DNA of 64,000 nt from Candidatus Sumerlaeota bacterium. GTDB lineage: Bacteria; Sumerlaeota; Sumerlaeia; JAFGJS01. Below, piece after piece: positions 18,095 to 26,814 of this stretch; the stretch's first letter is position 1, and each line of letters starts with the position of its first letter. A model generated the notes under the pieces. That model was given only the letters and a program-made list of their open reading frames with translations. It was not told the origin of the DNA and made no database searches. The DNA lies in the NCBI GenBank assembly GCA_016928995.1, contig JAFGJS010000030.1, forward strand, positions 1 through 64,000, written 5' to 3'. Both the position numbers and the translations under genes were made by a program.

Positions 18095-20925
18095 TGATCC
18101 AGAGCTTCGCGCACTTTGGCGGTGAAGGTTTTAACCGTGAACGGTTTTGGAATGAAATGTTTGTTTTCCGCCTGAGGCGCATGGGGCAGCGCGATGTTTC
18201 CGGTATAGCCAGACATAAATAGACATCGGATCCCCGGGCAAAGCGATTGGATTTGTTTTGCCAGTTGCGAACCGTGCATCTCGGGCATGATCTGGTCGGT
18301 GATGAGCAGGTCGATTGGGCCGGCGTGCTTTCTGGCGATCCGGATGGCTTCGCTAGGCGTGGCGGCGGTCAACACGCGATACCCGCATTTCGTCAGCATG
18401 AGACTCGTCATTCTCAGGATTGCCGGTTCGTCTTCCACAATCATGATGGTTTCGTGTCCGCGCGGCCCTGGAGCTGCGGCATCCTCCTGCCGTGAATAAT
18501 CGATGTCGCCGATGTGACGGGGGAGATAAATCCTGAATGTAGTACCGTGTTTCAGCTCGCTGTAAACATTGATGAAACCATTATTTTGTTTGACGATGCC
18601 GTAGACGGTCGCCAGTCCAAGCCCGGTGCCTTTGCCGATCTCCTTGGTCGTGAAGAAAGGCTCGAAAATCTTGCCCTGCGTTTCCTGATCCATGCCGTGT
18701 CCGGTGTCGCTCACGGTCAGCAGCACAAAATCGCCCGGTATAAATCCTTCCCGGTCTTCACAGTCGGCGATGTCGAAAGTCACGGCGCCTGTCTCGATGG
18801 TGATTTTACCGACGCCTTCGATGGCGTCGCGCGCATTGACGCATAGGTTGGCCAGGATCTGATCGATCTGGGTGGGGTCCATTTTGACCGGCCAGATTTT
18901 TTCTTTGGGCAGCCAGGCCAGATTGATGTTTTCGCCGATCAGGCGGCGCAGCATGTTGAGCATTCCATTGATGGTTTCGTTCAAATCGAGCACTTGGGGC
19001 GCGGCGTGCTGCTTGCGGGCGAACGCCAGCAATTGCCGGGTGAGTTCGGCGGAGCGTTCGGCGGCGGATTGAATTTCCTGCAGGCAGGCATGCAGGGATT
19101 GATCCAGATTGTTCTGCTGCATTGCGATTTCGATGTTGCCAATGATCACCGCCAACATGTTGTTGAAGTCATGGGCGATTCCTCCGGCCAACTGGCCGAC
19201 GGCTTCCATTTTCTGGGATTGATGCAGCTGCCGTTCAAGTTTTTTCCGCTCTGTGATGTCCTCGGCGATGCCCAGAAGATATTGCGGTTCGCCCCTGTCA
19301 TCCAGGATCGGGATCTTTTTGGTGTGCAGAATTCGTTGCTCATTATTCGAATCCCTGATCGTTTCCTCGGGGATGTCGAGCAGCGTCTTGCTGTTTAACA
19401 CCTCGCGGTCGTCGTTGAGGAATGATTTCGCTAAATCTTCCGGAAAGATATCAAAAACGCTTTTTCCAAGCATATTTTCCTTGGAGAATCCAAGAATTTG
19501 TTCGACAGATTTATTGATCCTCAGATATCGAAGCGTCTGCGCATCTTTTACAATGATGATGTTGGGGATGTTGTCAATGAGACTGCTCAGAAATGCCTCG
19601 CTTTTCTGCAGATCGCGCAGCGTCAGTAAACTGGTCAGCGCGTCGCTTAAGCGCCGGCCGATAGTCAGGAACAGCGTTTCGTCCCGGTCTGTCCAGCCTC
19701 TTACGGACGAGCATTGATGAATCGCGAATAACCAGGGTTTTCCTGTTTTGGGATATAACGCCATGCCCATCATGGTTTTAATTCCCAAACGTTCAGCTAA
19801 CATCGGAGGCGTTTCATGGTCATGACCGGAGCCTAATTTCACGGCTTTATCCGAGTGTTGCATCAGGCGAAACATCCCGGCCATCGCGTCGTCGATGGGC
19901 ATGGCCAGTTCAGGATAGTCGATGTGATCATGATCCGGCTGGCTGCGCGCCATCGGCAAGGTCCATGCTCCGGCGTTGGGATCGCAGGGGAATAATAGAA
20001 AAGCGCCGTCGCTATCGAAGATCGAAAGGACGGCATCGAGCACGTCCCGCATCATCTGCTCGATGTCATTGGCTGACTGGATGACGCGATTGATTCGATC
20101 CAGGTTTTCCAAAAAGCGCAAATGGGCGTTTCGTTCTTCTTCGGCCTGTTTTCTTTCAGTGATGTCCTGGACCGTCCCGACCAGGCGGGTGCATTGTCCT
20201 TGCTTGTTGAACTCAAAATCGCCCCGGCCGTAAATCCATCTCGTCTGGCCGTCGGAAGGGCGAATGATCTGATATTCCATCTCGAACAAACGTTGGCCGC
20301 TGGCGACCTGGCGCGCGAAATACTCGCTGACTTCCTGCCGTTGCACGATGAGCTTCAGCCAATTGTCGCCTGTTTTGGGATAATCGGCGTCGATCCCGAA
20401 AATTTTATCCATCATCGGCGTGCTTCGCCAGGTCTGCGCTTCCGGCCGGTTGACGGGAATATCCAGGACGTAGGATCCGATGAGGCCGATCTCCTGGGAG
20501 CGACTGAGAAAAAATTCCGACCTTTGATAGGCATTGTCCGCCTTTTTGCGTTCGGCGATGCTTCGAGCCAGCCCAAGCAACAGTTTTCTTTCTCCGGCGA
20601 TCACTCCGCATAGTTTGATTTCGACGGGAAGTTCAGTTTTGTCTTTGCGAAGGAGCGCGCTTTCGAACGTATAGGTTTTGCCGGTGAAAAGGTTCTTCGA
20701 ATAAATTTCCTCATGCTGATCGGGTATCAACCGCACATCGATATCCGCAATGGCAAGGTTCAGCAGTTCTTCGCGGGTGTAGCCCAGCATTTCACAGGCG
20801 GCATGATTGACATCCAGAATCTTTCCGGCGTCATGGAGAAAGAAAGCTTCCGTCGAGTGTTCCATCAACGTGCGGAAAAGCACGTTGTCTTCGTCAAACG
20901 GTTTGTTGGAGTCGCTCATACTCAA
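18091..20925 (-). CDS. Hybrid sensor histidine kinase (PAS-PAS-GAF-PAS-HisKA-HATPase-REC)
   Basis: 944 residues, no membrane segment, so a cytoplasmic sensor. A PAS domain comes first (FFLHDAGKILDVNHAACEML), then a second PAS with PAC (GDFEFNKQGQCTRLVGTVQ, ITERK), a GAF-like domain (about 270-440) and a third PAS (PNIIIVKDAQTLRYLRINKS). HisKA has the phospho-acceptor in GGIAHDFNNML (His585), the NtrB/CckA-like form. The HATPase has NLCVNARDAI and GTGLGLATVYGI boxes. A C-terminal receiver carries its acceptor Asp at LLITDQIMPEM (Asp877), preceded by the acidic pair in VEDEP and with Lys in FIPKPF. The C-terminal REC probably passes phosphate to an unlinked phosphotransfer protein; no response regulator gene is adjacent. 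The signal is unknown. Confidence 0.93.
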   Translation of the reverse strand: MSMSDSNKPFDEDNVLFRTLMEHSTEAFFLHDAGKILDVNHAACEMLGYTREELLNLAIADIDVRLIPDQHEEIYSKNLFTGKTYTFESALLRKDKTELPVEIKLCGVIAGERKLLLGLARSIAERKKADNAYQRSEFFLSRSQEIGLIGSYVLDIPVNRPEAQTWRSTPMMDKIFGIDADYPKTGDNWLKLIVQRQEVSEYFARQVASGQRLFEMEYQIIRPSDGQTRWIYGRGDFEFNKQGQCTRLVGTVQDITERKQAEEERNAHLRFLENLDRINRVIQSANDIEQMMRDVLDAVLSIFDSDGAFLLFPCDPNAGAWTLPMARSQPDHDHIDYPELAMPIDDAMAGMFRLMQHSDKAVKLGSGHDHETPPMLAERLGIKTMMGMALYPKTGKPWLFAIHQCSSVRGWTDRDETLFLTIGRRLSDALTSLLTLRDLQKSEAFLSSLIDNIPNIIIVKDAQTLRYLRINKSVEQILGFSKENMLGKSVFDIFPEDLAKSFLNDDREVLNSKTLLDIPEETIRDSNNEQRILHTKKIPILDDRGEPQYLLGIAEDITERKKLERQLHQSQKMEAVGQLAGGIAHDFNNMLAVIIGNIEIAMQQNNLDQSLHACLQEIQSAAERSAELTRQLLAFARKQHAAPQVLDLNETINGMLNMLRRLIGENINLAWLPKEKIWPVKMDPTQIDQILANLCVNARDAIEGVGKITIETGAVTFDIADCEDREGFIPGDFVLLTVSDTGHGMDQETQGKIFEPFFTTKEIGKGTGLGLATVYGIVKQNNGFINVYSELKHGTTFRIYLPRHIGDIDYSRQEDAAAPGPRGHETIMIVEDEPAILRMTSLMLTKCGYRVLTAATPSEAIRIARKHAGPIDLLITDQIMPEMHGSQLAKQIQSLCPGIRCLFMSGYTGNIALPHAPQAENKHFIPKPFTVKTFTAKVREALDQ

Positions 20926-20941
20926 TGCAATGCTCCATGAT

Positions 20942-20996
20942 CCAGCATTTTTTCCGGATAAGATTTTGTAGTATAGTACTCTTATTATAATGCTGG
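20942..20996 (-). promoter_or_regulatory. Likely promoter of the histidine kinase gene with flanking inverted repeat
   Basis: A perfect -10 hexamer TATAAT on the minus strand (20984-20989) lies about 60 bp before the kinase start; no strong -35 is seen. The -10 is embedded in an 8-bp inverted repeat, CCAGCATT (20942-20949) with AATGCTGG (20989-20996). A regulator binding these arms could cover the transcription start. Confidence 0.4.
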
Positions 20997-21097
20997 AAAT
21001 GCGGGAATTTCACAACATCAATCTTTTTTATTAGTTGAAAATACTGTGTCCATATCATGAGAGGGGCAATTTTACAGCGTCATAATTTTTTCGATTG

Positions 21098-21502
21098 TTA
21101 TTTTTTAGCCGCGTTGTGTTCTCTGGCGATCTTGGCCGTAAGATCTTTAATGACATTGAAGATGCCCAGCCCGGCCAATCCAAATAGCAGAGACGTTCCA
21201 ATATTCCGATGGATCAGGGCGTTGATGAAAGCGCCGGTTGTGAATAGAAAGAAAAAAATGACGATCAAGAGGATGATGGCAAGATCCGCCTTTGCCGTGA
21301 CGATCTTGATCTCGCTGTATGCGCGGAGCGGCGTGAAACAAAGAAAGAAGATGCACCAACTGACCGCAGTCACTCCAACGCGCACCCAATATTGAAATGA
21401 ATTTGTCTCCGCATTCCAAAGCAACACCAGAGAGATCATGCTCAAGGCGATCAGCCAGCCGAAAAGCATGATTCGATTCAAATGCCTGGGTTTTGGAGTC
21501 AT
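21098..21502 (-). CDS. Small integral membrane protein of unknown function
   Basis: 134 residues with about four hydrophobic segments (LFGWLIALSMISLVLL, VGVTAVSWCIFFLCF, LAIILLIVIFFFLF, IGTSLLFGLAGLGIF) and a basic C-terminus (KDLTAKIAREHNAAKK). No known motif. Two other overlapping frames across the same bases are open, but only this one gives a coherent membrane-protein composition. It lies between the kinase and the small soluble gene at 21550, all on the minus strand. A role with the kinase is possible but not shown. Confidence 0.6.
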   Translation of the reverse strand: MTPKPRHLNRIMLFGWLIALSMISLVLLWNAETNSFQYWVRVGVTAVSWCIFFLCFTPLRAYSEIKIVTAKADLAIILLIVIFFFLFTTGAFINALIHRNIGTSLLFGLAGLGIFNVIKDLTAKIAREHNAAKK

Positions 21503-21549
21503 TCATCCAGCTCTCTTTGTGTTTTTGGGCGGGTCTTGCGATGCGCGGT

Positions 21550-21966
21550 TTATTCGGCCTCTTTCATGATTTCGCCAATGATTTTCTCGACTTCGGCGAT
21601 GTCCCGGCCTAGCCAGGTGATCGCTTCATTCCGGTCGCGAAAGACGTACATTTGCATGGGATTGTCTATCTCGGTCAGCATTTCGTACATCCGGTTCATG
21701 CCGAATGCGATGTCCGTCGGCGCAATAATCGCAACTTTCGATGGGGGGAGGTTTTTGCCAAGCTGGTCATTCGAGAGTATGCCGATGTCCTTGCTCGAAA
21801 AGTAATTTTCGAGATGAGTATTATCAATGATTGCATCGTAGCTTTTGGAAAAATCCAGGTTTGCTCGAATGATTTTGCGCAATTTCAGAGTCTCTTCCAT
21901 CGATGTCTCGCCCCAATTGCAGACAACGAGAAAATTTTGCTCTGGGAAAATTCGGAACTTGATCAT
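21550..21966 (-). CDS. Small soluble protein, possibly STAS/SpoIIAA-like fold
   Basis: 138 residues from ATG 21966, preceded by AAGGAG at good spacing; the frame is open 20 codons further upstream but without a better start. It begins MIKFRIFPEQNFLVVCNWGE and alternates strands and helices (SYDAIIDNTHLENYF, SKVAIIAPTDIAFGM, MYVFRDRNEAITWLG). The pattern recalls SpoIIAA/STAS-like proteins that read a beta-strand core with Asp-rich turns; this is a guess from secondary-structure rhythm. No catalytic motif is visible. Confidence 0.6.
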   Translation of the reverse strand: MIKFRIFPEQNFLVVCNWGETSMEETLKLRKIIRANLDFSKSYDAIIDNTHLENYFSSKDIGILSNDQLGKNLPPSKVAIIAPTDIAFGMNRMYEMLTEIDNPMQMYVFRDRNEAITWLGRDIAEVEKIIGEIMKEAE

Positions 21967-22140
21967 TGGTTTCTCCTTAATGAACAAACGAAGGTTGGGG
22001 CTCCAGGGATGATGCCGTTGGTTCACTGGTCGCGCCGATCCGCCTACGGGCTGTTCTAAGGGACTGCCGCCGATATTATGATTGTATCAGGCGCGGTCTA
22101 TGTCAAGGACGGCCTATCAGGCATGGGAAATAGATTTTAT

Positions 22141-23046
22141 TTAAACGACCTGAAGCAATTGGCGGAGTTCCGTAATGACGATATCGGGCTGCAGCTCACG
22201 GCAGCGCGCGTCGTTCGGGCGCAGGCGCAACGATCGGGCGTCTCCGGCGAAGAGCGCTATGTGGAATCCAGCCTGGGAGGCGGCCCAGATGTCTTTGAGC
22301 ATGTCGTTGCCGACAAAGAGACATTGCTCCGGTTCGAGCGCGCAGCGCGTCCGCAACCGCGTTGCGAACGTTTCATAGAGCGCGACGGAGGGCTTTCCGA
22401 TGCGCGCATCGAAGCTCCATACGCAAAGGCGCTCGTCGAAGCCGGCGTCGAGATGGGATTGTCTGAGTTCATATTCGAGCATCGGCGGCGTGTAATACTG
22501 GGCGTTGGAGACGATGCCGAGGGGCAGTCCGCGAGCGTGCAACTGCGCCAGCGTTTCGCGCAGGCCGGGCATGGCGCAAGTGGGGTTCATACGGCATTCG
22601 AACAGCGCGCCGAACATTTCGATGGCATTGATGTCAAGTCGCGATTCGCAGAGGCCGTCCTGATGCAACCGTTGGAACACGGCGCGCCAGACTTCTCGGA
22701 TTTCCACTTCGGGATAATCGATCCCTTCGGCGCGGCGGCGATCTTGCGCGGCGCGCACTTCCTCTTCGTAATAACGGGCGCCGGTTTTGCCGATGCCGTT
22801 AGGCGCGGCGATGATGCCTGTTTCGAGCGCGGCCCATTCGATGGCGCTGGCCTTGTCATCGCGGCTGGTCAGGCCGATGTCGCCGGAGCTGGAGATCGCC
22901 AGCGTACCGTATACGTCGAACGCCACGGCGCGGATGCCGTCGAGTTTTTGGAGCTTCGCGGATTGATCCGCCGGCAACGGTTGCATTTTGCGCGCATGCC
23001 GCCGGAAGATTTCGACGAGCCGTTGATGTTGGTTGGCATTATTCAT
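22141..23046 (-). CDS. HAD-superfamily hydrolase, candidate glucosyl-3-phosphoglycerate phosphatase
   Basis: 301 residues. HAD motifs are present: motif I FDVYGTL (nucleophile Asp, acid/base replaced by Tyr as in several dehalogenase-type members), motif II IVSNAQ, motif III Lys in IGKPSVALYE, and motif IV VGNDMLKDI. The ATG overlaps the end of the upstream glycosyltransferase gene by 8 bp, so it is the last gene of the GpgS operon. Glucosylglycerate synthesis needs a phosphatase after GpgS, and no other phosphatase is encoded in the operon. The role is therefore inferred from context; the usual GpgP belongs to other families. Substrate not proven. Confidence 0.8.
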   Translation of the reverse strand: MNNANQHQRLVEIFRRHARKMQPLPADQSAKLQKLDGIRAVAFDVYGTLAISSSGDIGLTSRDDKASAIEWAALETGIIAAPNGIGKTGARYYEEEVRAAQDRRRAEGIDYPEVEIREVWRAVFQRLHQDGLCESRLDINAIEMFGALFECRMNPTCAMPGLRETLAQLHARGLPLGIVSNAQYYTPPMLEYELRQSHLDAGFDERLCVWSFDARIGKPSVALYETFATRLRTRCALEPEQCLFVGNDMLKDIWAASQAGFHIALFAGDARSLRLRPNDARCRELQPDIVITELRQLLQVV

Positions 23047-24493
23047 AAAGCATCAGCATGAAGCGCTCGGGCGCCATGAATTGGTCCAGCAACCGGTGAG
23101 CGGCGAGCGAGCGGACCTGCCCACTCGTTGTGCCGTTCATCAGTTGCAGATAAATGTGCATCAATCGCTCGCCGTATTGCCGCAGGTTGAAATGTTCGCG
23201 CACATTGCGCCGTTGCGATTCAAGATCATCTTTGATTTTGGAATCGAACAATTCAACAGGATCGATCATGGCGCGTGCGGCGGATGGATTCGCAGCAGCG
23301 CGGCGGATGATTTGCTCCTGCGAAGCGATGTCGAGCCGGGCGAAATCAATCCGATTGCCTTCCATTGCTGCCTTCATTGCGCGCTGAACGCTGTCTTCGT
23401 CCGCGTGACGGTTATACGCTTCGGCGAATCGCGCGTAAGCCTCGGACAGCTTGCGCTGGAAGGCGCCGCGATCAATCCAGTCCAAAGGAACGAGCAGACG
23501 CCGGTACATGCGCGAGAGATCGACGCCGCATGCGCCGAATTGCGCCGTGACTTCCGGTAGATCGCGTCCGGCCAGCGGGCGTCCGGCCAGCCATGGCTCG
23601 AGGAACGCCATGCCGAAGCCTTCCTGCACGCTCGTGGTGCAGATCGCCTCGGCCGACGCCATGAATTCGTTGAACGGCAGGTCGGTGTTCAGTCCAGCCT
23701 CGAATTCCACCGGAAGTTTCAGTTCCTGCGCCAGCGCGGTCCAGCGTTCATACAGCGGATGTTCCTTTGGATTCTCCGGCGCCAGCGTCACGGCGTAGCG
23801 GCCGCCGGTTTGATCCAGCGCGGCCCACAGCAGGAACTCGCCGATGTTTTTGCGGCGGATGGCGCGCGTGGGGTAGAGATAAAATCCTTTTCGTATTTCA
23901 GGCCGATGCTCAGGCTCGCACAGTTCCACCGCGTTTGGCAGCAAGGCGTGATTTTCCGCGTTCGCTCCCGCGCCGGCGATGAATGCGTCGTCGCGCGGAT
24001 TCAGCAAGGCGTAGACTACATGCGCCGCCAAGGGATGCGTGATTCGGCCGTATTGCACTGCGTCGCCGCCGCCAAGTTCGCGCAACATCCGCTGGTAATT
24101 GGACGGCCTTCCATCCTCGGCGAAATCGTGGATGTGAAGAAGCAGCCGTTCGCCGTCGTCGGCCAACTGCCGCACGGCGCGCGTGACTGCGGGATTTTTA
24201 CCGAGCGAGTGATTGTGGATATGCCATACGTCCGGCAACCTTCCGAATACATCGTGCGCCGCATCGCGCATGGCTTGCAGCGTGTCTTGCCAGTTCTGCG
24301 ATGTTTCTTCGGCGTAACGCAAACCTTCGACAACCGCGACCGGCGCGGGCCAGTCTTCCGTTGGCGCTTCGCCAGTCAGCACGCAAAACACGACATCGGA
24401 GTTCGGGATAGCTTTCAGAATGTTGCGGATGACGCGCGTCACGCCGCCGCGGCGCAGGTGATGATGAACCAAGGCGACCTTCAACGGCTTCAT
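23039..24493 (-). CDS. GT4-like glycosyltransferase in the glucosylglycerate operon
   Basis: 484 residues of GT-B type. The N-terminus MKPLKVALVHHHLRRGGVTR has the GGVTRV loop of retaining glycosyltransferases. The nucleotide-sugar domain carries YPTRAIRRKNIGEFL and the EX7E motif in SVQEGFGMAFLEPWLAG. The C-terminal 130 residues (from about 355) are unusual, Arg- and Ala-rich helices without a known motif. Its ATG overlaps the gpgS stop (ATGA) and its stop overlaps the HAD gene, so it works in the same pathway. It may add a sugar to glucosylglycerate or act on a regulatory target; donor and acceptor are unknown. Confidence 0.82.
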   Translation of the reverse strand: MKPLKVALVHHHLRRGGVTRVIRNILKAIPNSDVVFCVLTGEAPTEDWPAPVAVVEGLRYAEETSQNWQDTLQAMRDAAHDVFGRLPDVWHIHNHSLGKNPAVTRAVRQLADDGERLLLHIHDFAEDGRPSNYQRMLRELGGGDAVQYGRITHPLAAHVVYALLNPRDDAFIAGAGANAENHALLPNAVELCEPEHRPEIRKGFYLYPTRAIRRKNIGEFLLWAALDQTGGRYAVTLAPENPKEHPLYERWTALAQELKLPVEFEAGLNTDLPFNEFMASAEAICTTSVQEGFGMAFLEPWLAGRPLAGRDLPEVTAQFGACGVDLSRMYRRLLVPLDWIDRGAFQRKLSEAYARFAEAYNRHADEDSVQRAMKAAMEGNRIDFARLDIASQEQIIRRAAANPSAARAMIDPVELFDSKIKDDLESQRRNVREHFNLRQYGERLMHIYLQLMNGTTSGQVRSLAAHRLLDQFMAPERFMLMLYE

Positions 24494-25506
24494 GACTTCT
24501 TTTCCGTTTGCGCATCGTTGTATTCCGGCGGAAGGCTCTTGCCGAATTTCGTGCGGTATTGTTCGAGGGTGATCATCGGCGGACGTTCGTCTTCCACGAT
24601 GTCATGCAGGATTTGCTCGTATTGATTATCGCTGACCTGAAACTGGCGCAGCACGGTTTGCATCTCCGGCATGGCGGCGGTGAAACCCAGGTGCGGCAGG
24701 CGCTTGAAGAAAGTTTGCAGGATGCCGAAGCCCATCTTGCCCAGGCTGCGGGCGCCTTGATTGCGATGCACCCGTTGATCGAGGTCGGTCTGGGCGAAGG
24801 CCGCCAGGCCCCATTGCTGATAGACGTCGATCAAGTGCGACGTTTCCACGCCATAGCCGATGGGGAAGGGGATGCTTTCCAGCACTTCGCGGCGTACGGC
24901 GTATTCGCCCGAGAGCGGCTGAATCAACGCGGTGAGTTCGGGAAAAAAGAGCGAGAAGAGCGGCCGGATCAAAATTTCGGTGACGCGTCCGCCGCCGGAG
25001 GGGCGGATGCCGCTGGAAAACGCCAGGGGGCGGTCGTAGAATGCTTTGACGTATCGCACCTCGGGTTGATAGATCAGCGGTCCAATCAATCCATAAACGA
25101 AGCGCGGATGGATGTTTTTTATGTCGGCGTCCACATACACGATGATGTCGCCGTTCAGCTGATAGATCGCTTTCCAGAGATTTTCACCCTTGCCGCGTTT
25201 CTCGCCGGCTTCGGGCAGGATTTCCGAGGCGAGGTAGGTGTCCGCGCCGAAAGAAGCGGCGACGTCCAGCGTGGCGTCCTGTGAGCCGGAGTCGATCACG
25301 GCCAGTTCGTCCACCAGCGGGTAACGATCCACGAGTTCGGATTTAAAGATGACGATTTCCTTGCCGATGGTCTTCTCTTCATTGAGCGTGGGGATGCAGA
25401 GCGAAATTTTGAGTCCCTGGCGCTGCTTGGCCGCGATCATCTTGCGCAGATCCCAGTATTCCGAGTGGTGGTGCGTGTTTCGCGCGATCCATTCGTTAAT
25501 ATTCAT
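24490..25506 (-). CDS. gpgS: Glucosyl-3-phosphoglycerate synthase (GT81)
   Basis: 338 residues. GpgS joins glucose from NDP-glucose to 3-phosphoglycerate, the first step to glucosylglycerate-type compatible solutes. The GT-A fold is clear: SLCIPTLNEEKTIGKEI, VIDSGSQDAT, and the metal-binding region VDADIKNIHPRFVYGLIGPL, which is diagnostic of this family. GVETSHLIDVYQQWG and DQRVHRNQ are further family blocks. The start overlaps the M20-like gene by 11 bp and the stop overlaps the GT4 gene, so all are one transcript. Related mannosyl-3-phosphoglycerate synthase is less likely given the IHPRFVYGL wording. Confidence 0.88.
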   Translation of the reverse strand: MNINEWIARNTHHHSEYWDLRKMIAAKQRQGLKISLCIPTLNEEKTIGKEIVIFKSELVDRYPLVDELAVIDSGSQDATLDVAASFGADTYLASEILPEAGEKRGKGENLWKAIYQLNGDIIVYVDADIKNIHPRFVYGLIGPLIYQPEVRYVKAFYDRPLAFSSGIRPSGGGRVTEILIRPLFSLFFPELTALIQPLSGEYAVRREVLESIPFPIGYGVETSHLIDVYQQWGLAAFAQTDLDQRVHRNQGARSLGKMGFGILQTFFKRLPHLGFTAAMPEMQTVLRQFQVSDNQYEQILHDIVEDERPPMITLEQYRTKFGKSLPPEYNDAQTEKKS

Positions 25507-26677
25507 CGATGGCCCCCTGGTCGATGGCGATCAAGACGCCGATGATTTGCGCCGCGCCGCGGATGATCGGCTCGATGTAGATAGTCTCGTCGGGCTGGCC
25601 CAGGTTGTCGCATTCTGTAATGCCGAGTGTGACGGCGGGAATGCCGTGGTTGATGAATTCCGAGATTTCCGAGGTGCTGGGGCGGATGATCGGCTCGATG
25701 TCGAGAGCGTCCATGACTGAACGCGTGGCGTGGACCAGCGGGTGGCTGAAGTGGATGCCGCCGGACAGGCGTTGCGCGAAGATGTCCATTTTAACTTCAG
25801 CGCCGCTTTCGCTGGCAACCTCTTCGGCGATCAGCCTGAGCTCTTTTTCGACTTCTTCGGGCACTCTATCCGATTCACTGCGCACTTCGAAGCGCAAGGT
25901 GGCTTTGGTCGCCAAGGTGTTGTATGACTCGCCGCCGTCGATGGAGCCGAGGATGATTGTCGAGCGCGGATCCGTGGGCAGCGGGATTTGATTGAGCCGG
26001 TTGATCACCTGGTTCATCACGCGCACGGCGCCAAACGTGCCGAAAGGATGCCAGGCGGCTTCCTGCGGCACGGTGACGTTGAACTGACCGCGGCGCATGC
26101 CGAGTGATTTATAACTCAAGCGCCCAAGTTTCAAACCTTCCACGCAGATGCCCGCGTCGATCTTGCGATTGACATTGTTGAGGAAGAAACGCTGGCCTTC
26201 AAGGTTGCCGCGCCCCAGGCTGCGCACGGCCCCCATCAGGATCAAGTTGGAGTGGAACTGGTAATTGATTTTTTCCAGGATCAGGGGAAGCGTGGCCAGC
26301 ATCGCCACGCCAAGGCTGTTGTCGCCGACGCCGGGGCCGAAAACGATGTCCGGGAGCACGGTGACGGTGTGGTCCACGCTGGATTTATGCACCGTGTCCA
26401 CGTGCGCTAGGATCAGAATATTCCGCTCGCCCGTCGCGCCGTCGATCACCACCGATCCGTTGCCGGTTTCATCGCAGGTGTAATTGGTCAGGCCGTATTC
26501 CGTGAAGCGGTCCTTGAGGTATTGAATCCGCGCCGCCTCCTGGAACGTGGGGGCTGGGATTTCGCTGATGATCACGAGGCTGGCCAGCAGGTTTTCGCGG
26601 GATTCCTCCAGCGCCTTTTGGATTTCCGGCAGCATCGCTTTAACGCGATCGAAGTTGAAATTGTTTTTTGCGTTCAT
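25496..26677 (-). CDS. M20-family peptidase homologue with degenerate active site
   Basis: 393 residues from ATG 26677 (a TTG 48 bases upstream in frame is unlikely). The fold of M20 dipeptidases is recognisable: LILAHVDTVHK (His92, Asp94), bridging Asp119 in GVGDNSLG, and a dimerisation-domain insertion from about 200 to 310. However, where active enzymes have the catalytic Glu and neighbouring metal-ligand Glu (GEEGLG-like), this protein reads AVRSLGRG, giving Ser153-Leu154. The last metal-ligand His (usually H-x-x-E before the final helix) is also absent, reading GQPDETIY. It is therefore probably not a peptidase. It overlaps gpgS by 11 bp, so a role in the solute pathway, structural or ligand-binding, is inferred. 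Confidence 0.82.
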   Translation of the reverse strand: MNAKNNFNFDRVKAMLPEIQKALEESRENLLASLVIISEIPAPTFQEAARIQYLKDRFTEYGLTNYTCDETGNGSVVIDGATGERNILILAHVDTVHKSSVDHTVTVLPDIVFGPGVGDNSLGVAMLATLPLILEKINYQFHSNLILMGAVRSLGRGNLEGQRFFLNNVNRKIDAGICVEGLKLGRLSYKSLGMRRGQFNVTVPQEAAWHPFGTFGAVRVMNQVINRLNQIPLPTDPRSTIILGSIDGGESYNTLATKATLRFEVRSESDRVPEEVEKELRLIAEEVASESGAEVKMDIFAQRLSGGIHFSHPLVHATRSVMDALDIEPIIRPSTSEISEFINHGIPAVTLGITECDNLGQPDETIYIEPIIRGAAQIIGVLIAIDQGAIDEY

Positions 26678-26814
26678 GCCTTGGGTGTTCAGCCTTCGAA
26701 TCTGTTGCGCAGACCCTTGCTGCAATATTCATTTCTATCACTGATGATTGAGACAGAGCAAGAAAAAGAGTATCGGTGTCTGCAAGAGAAGAAGTGATAA
26801 AACCTGAGCCTGGA

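Noticed and set aside
25496-26677. A working M20 dipeptidase
   Set aside because: The catalytic Glu, its neighbouring Glu and the last His ligand are absent, and the context is sugar-solute synthesis.
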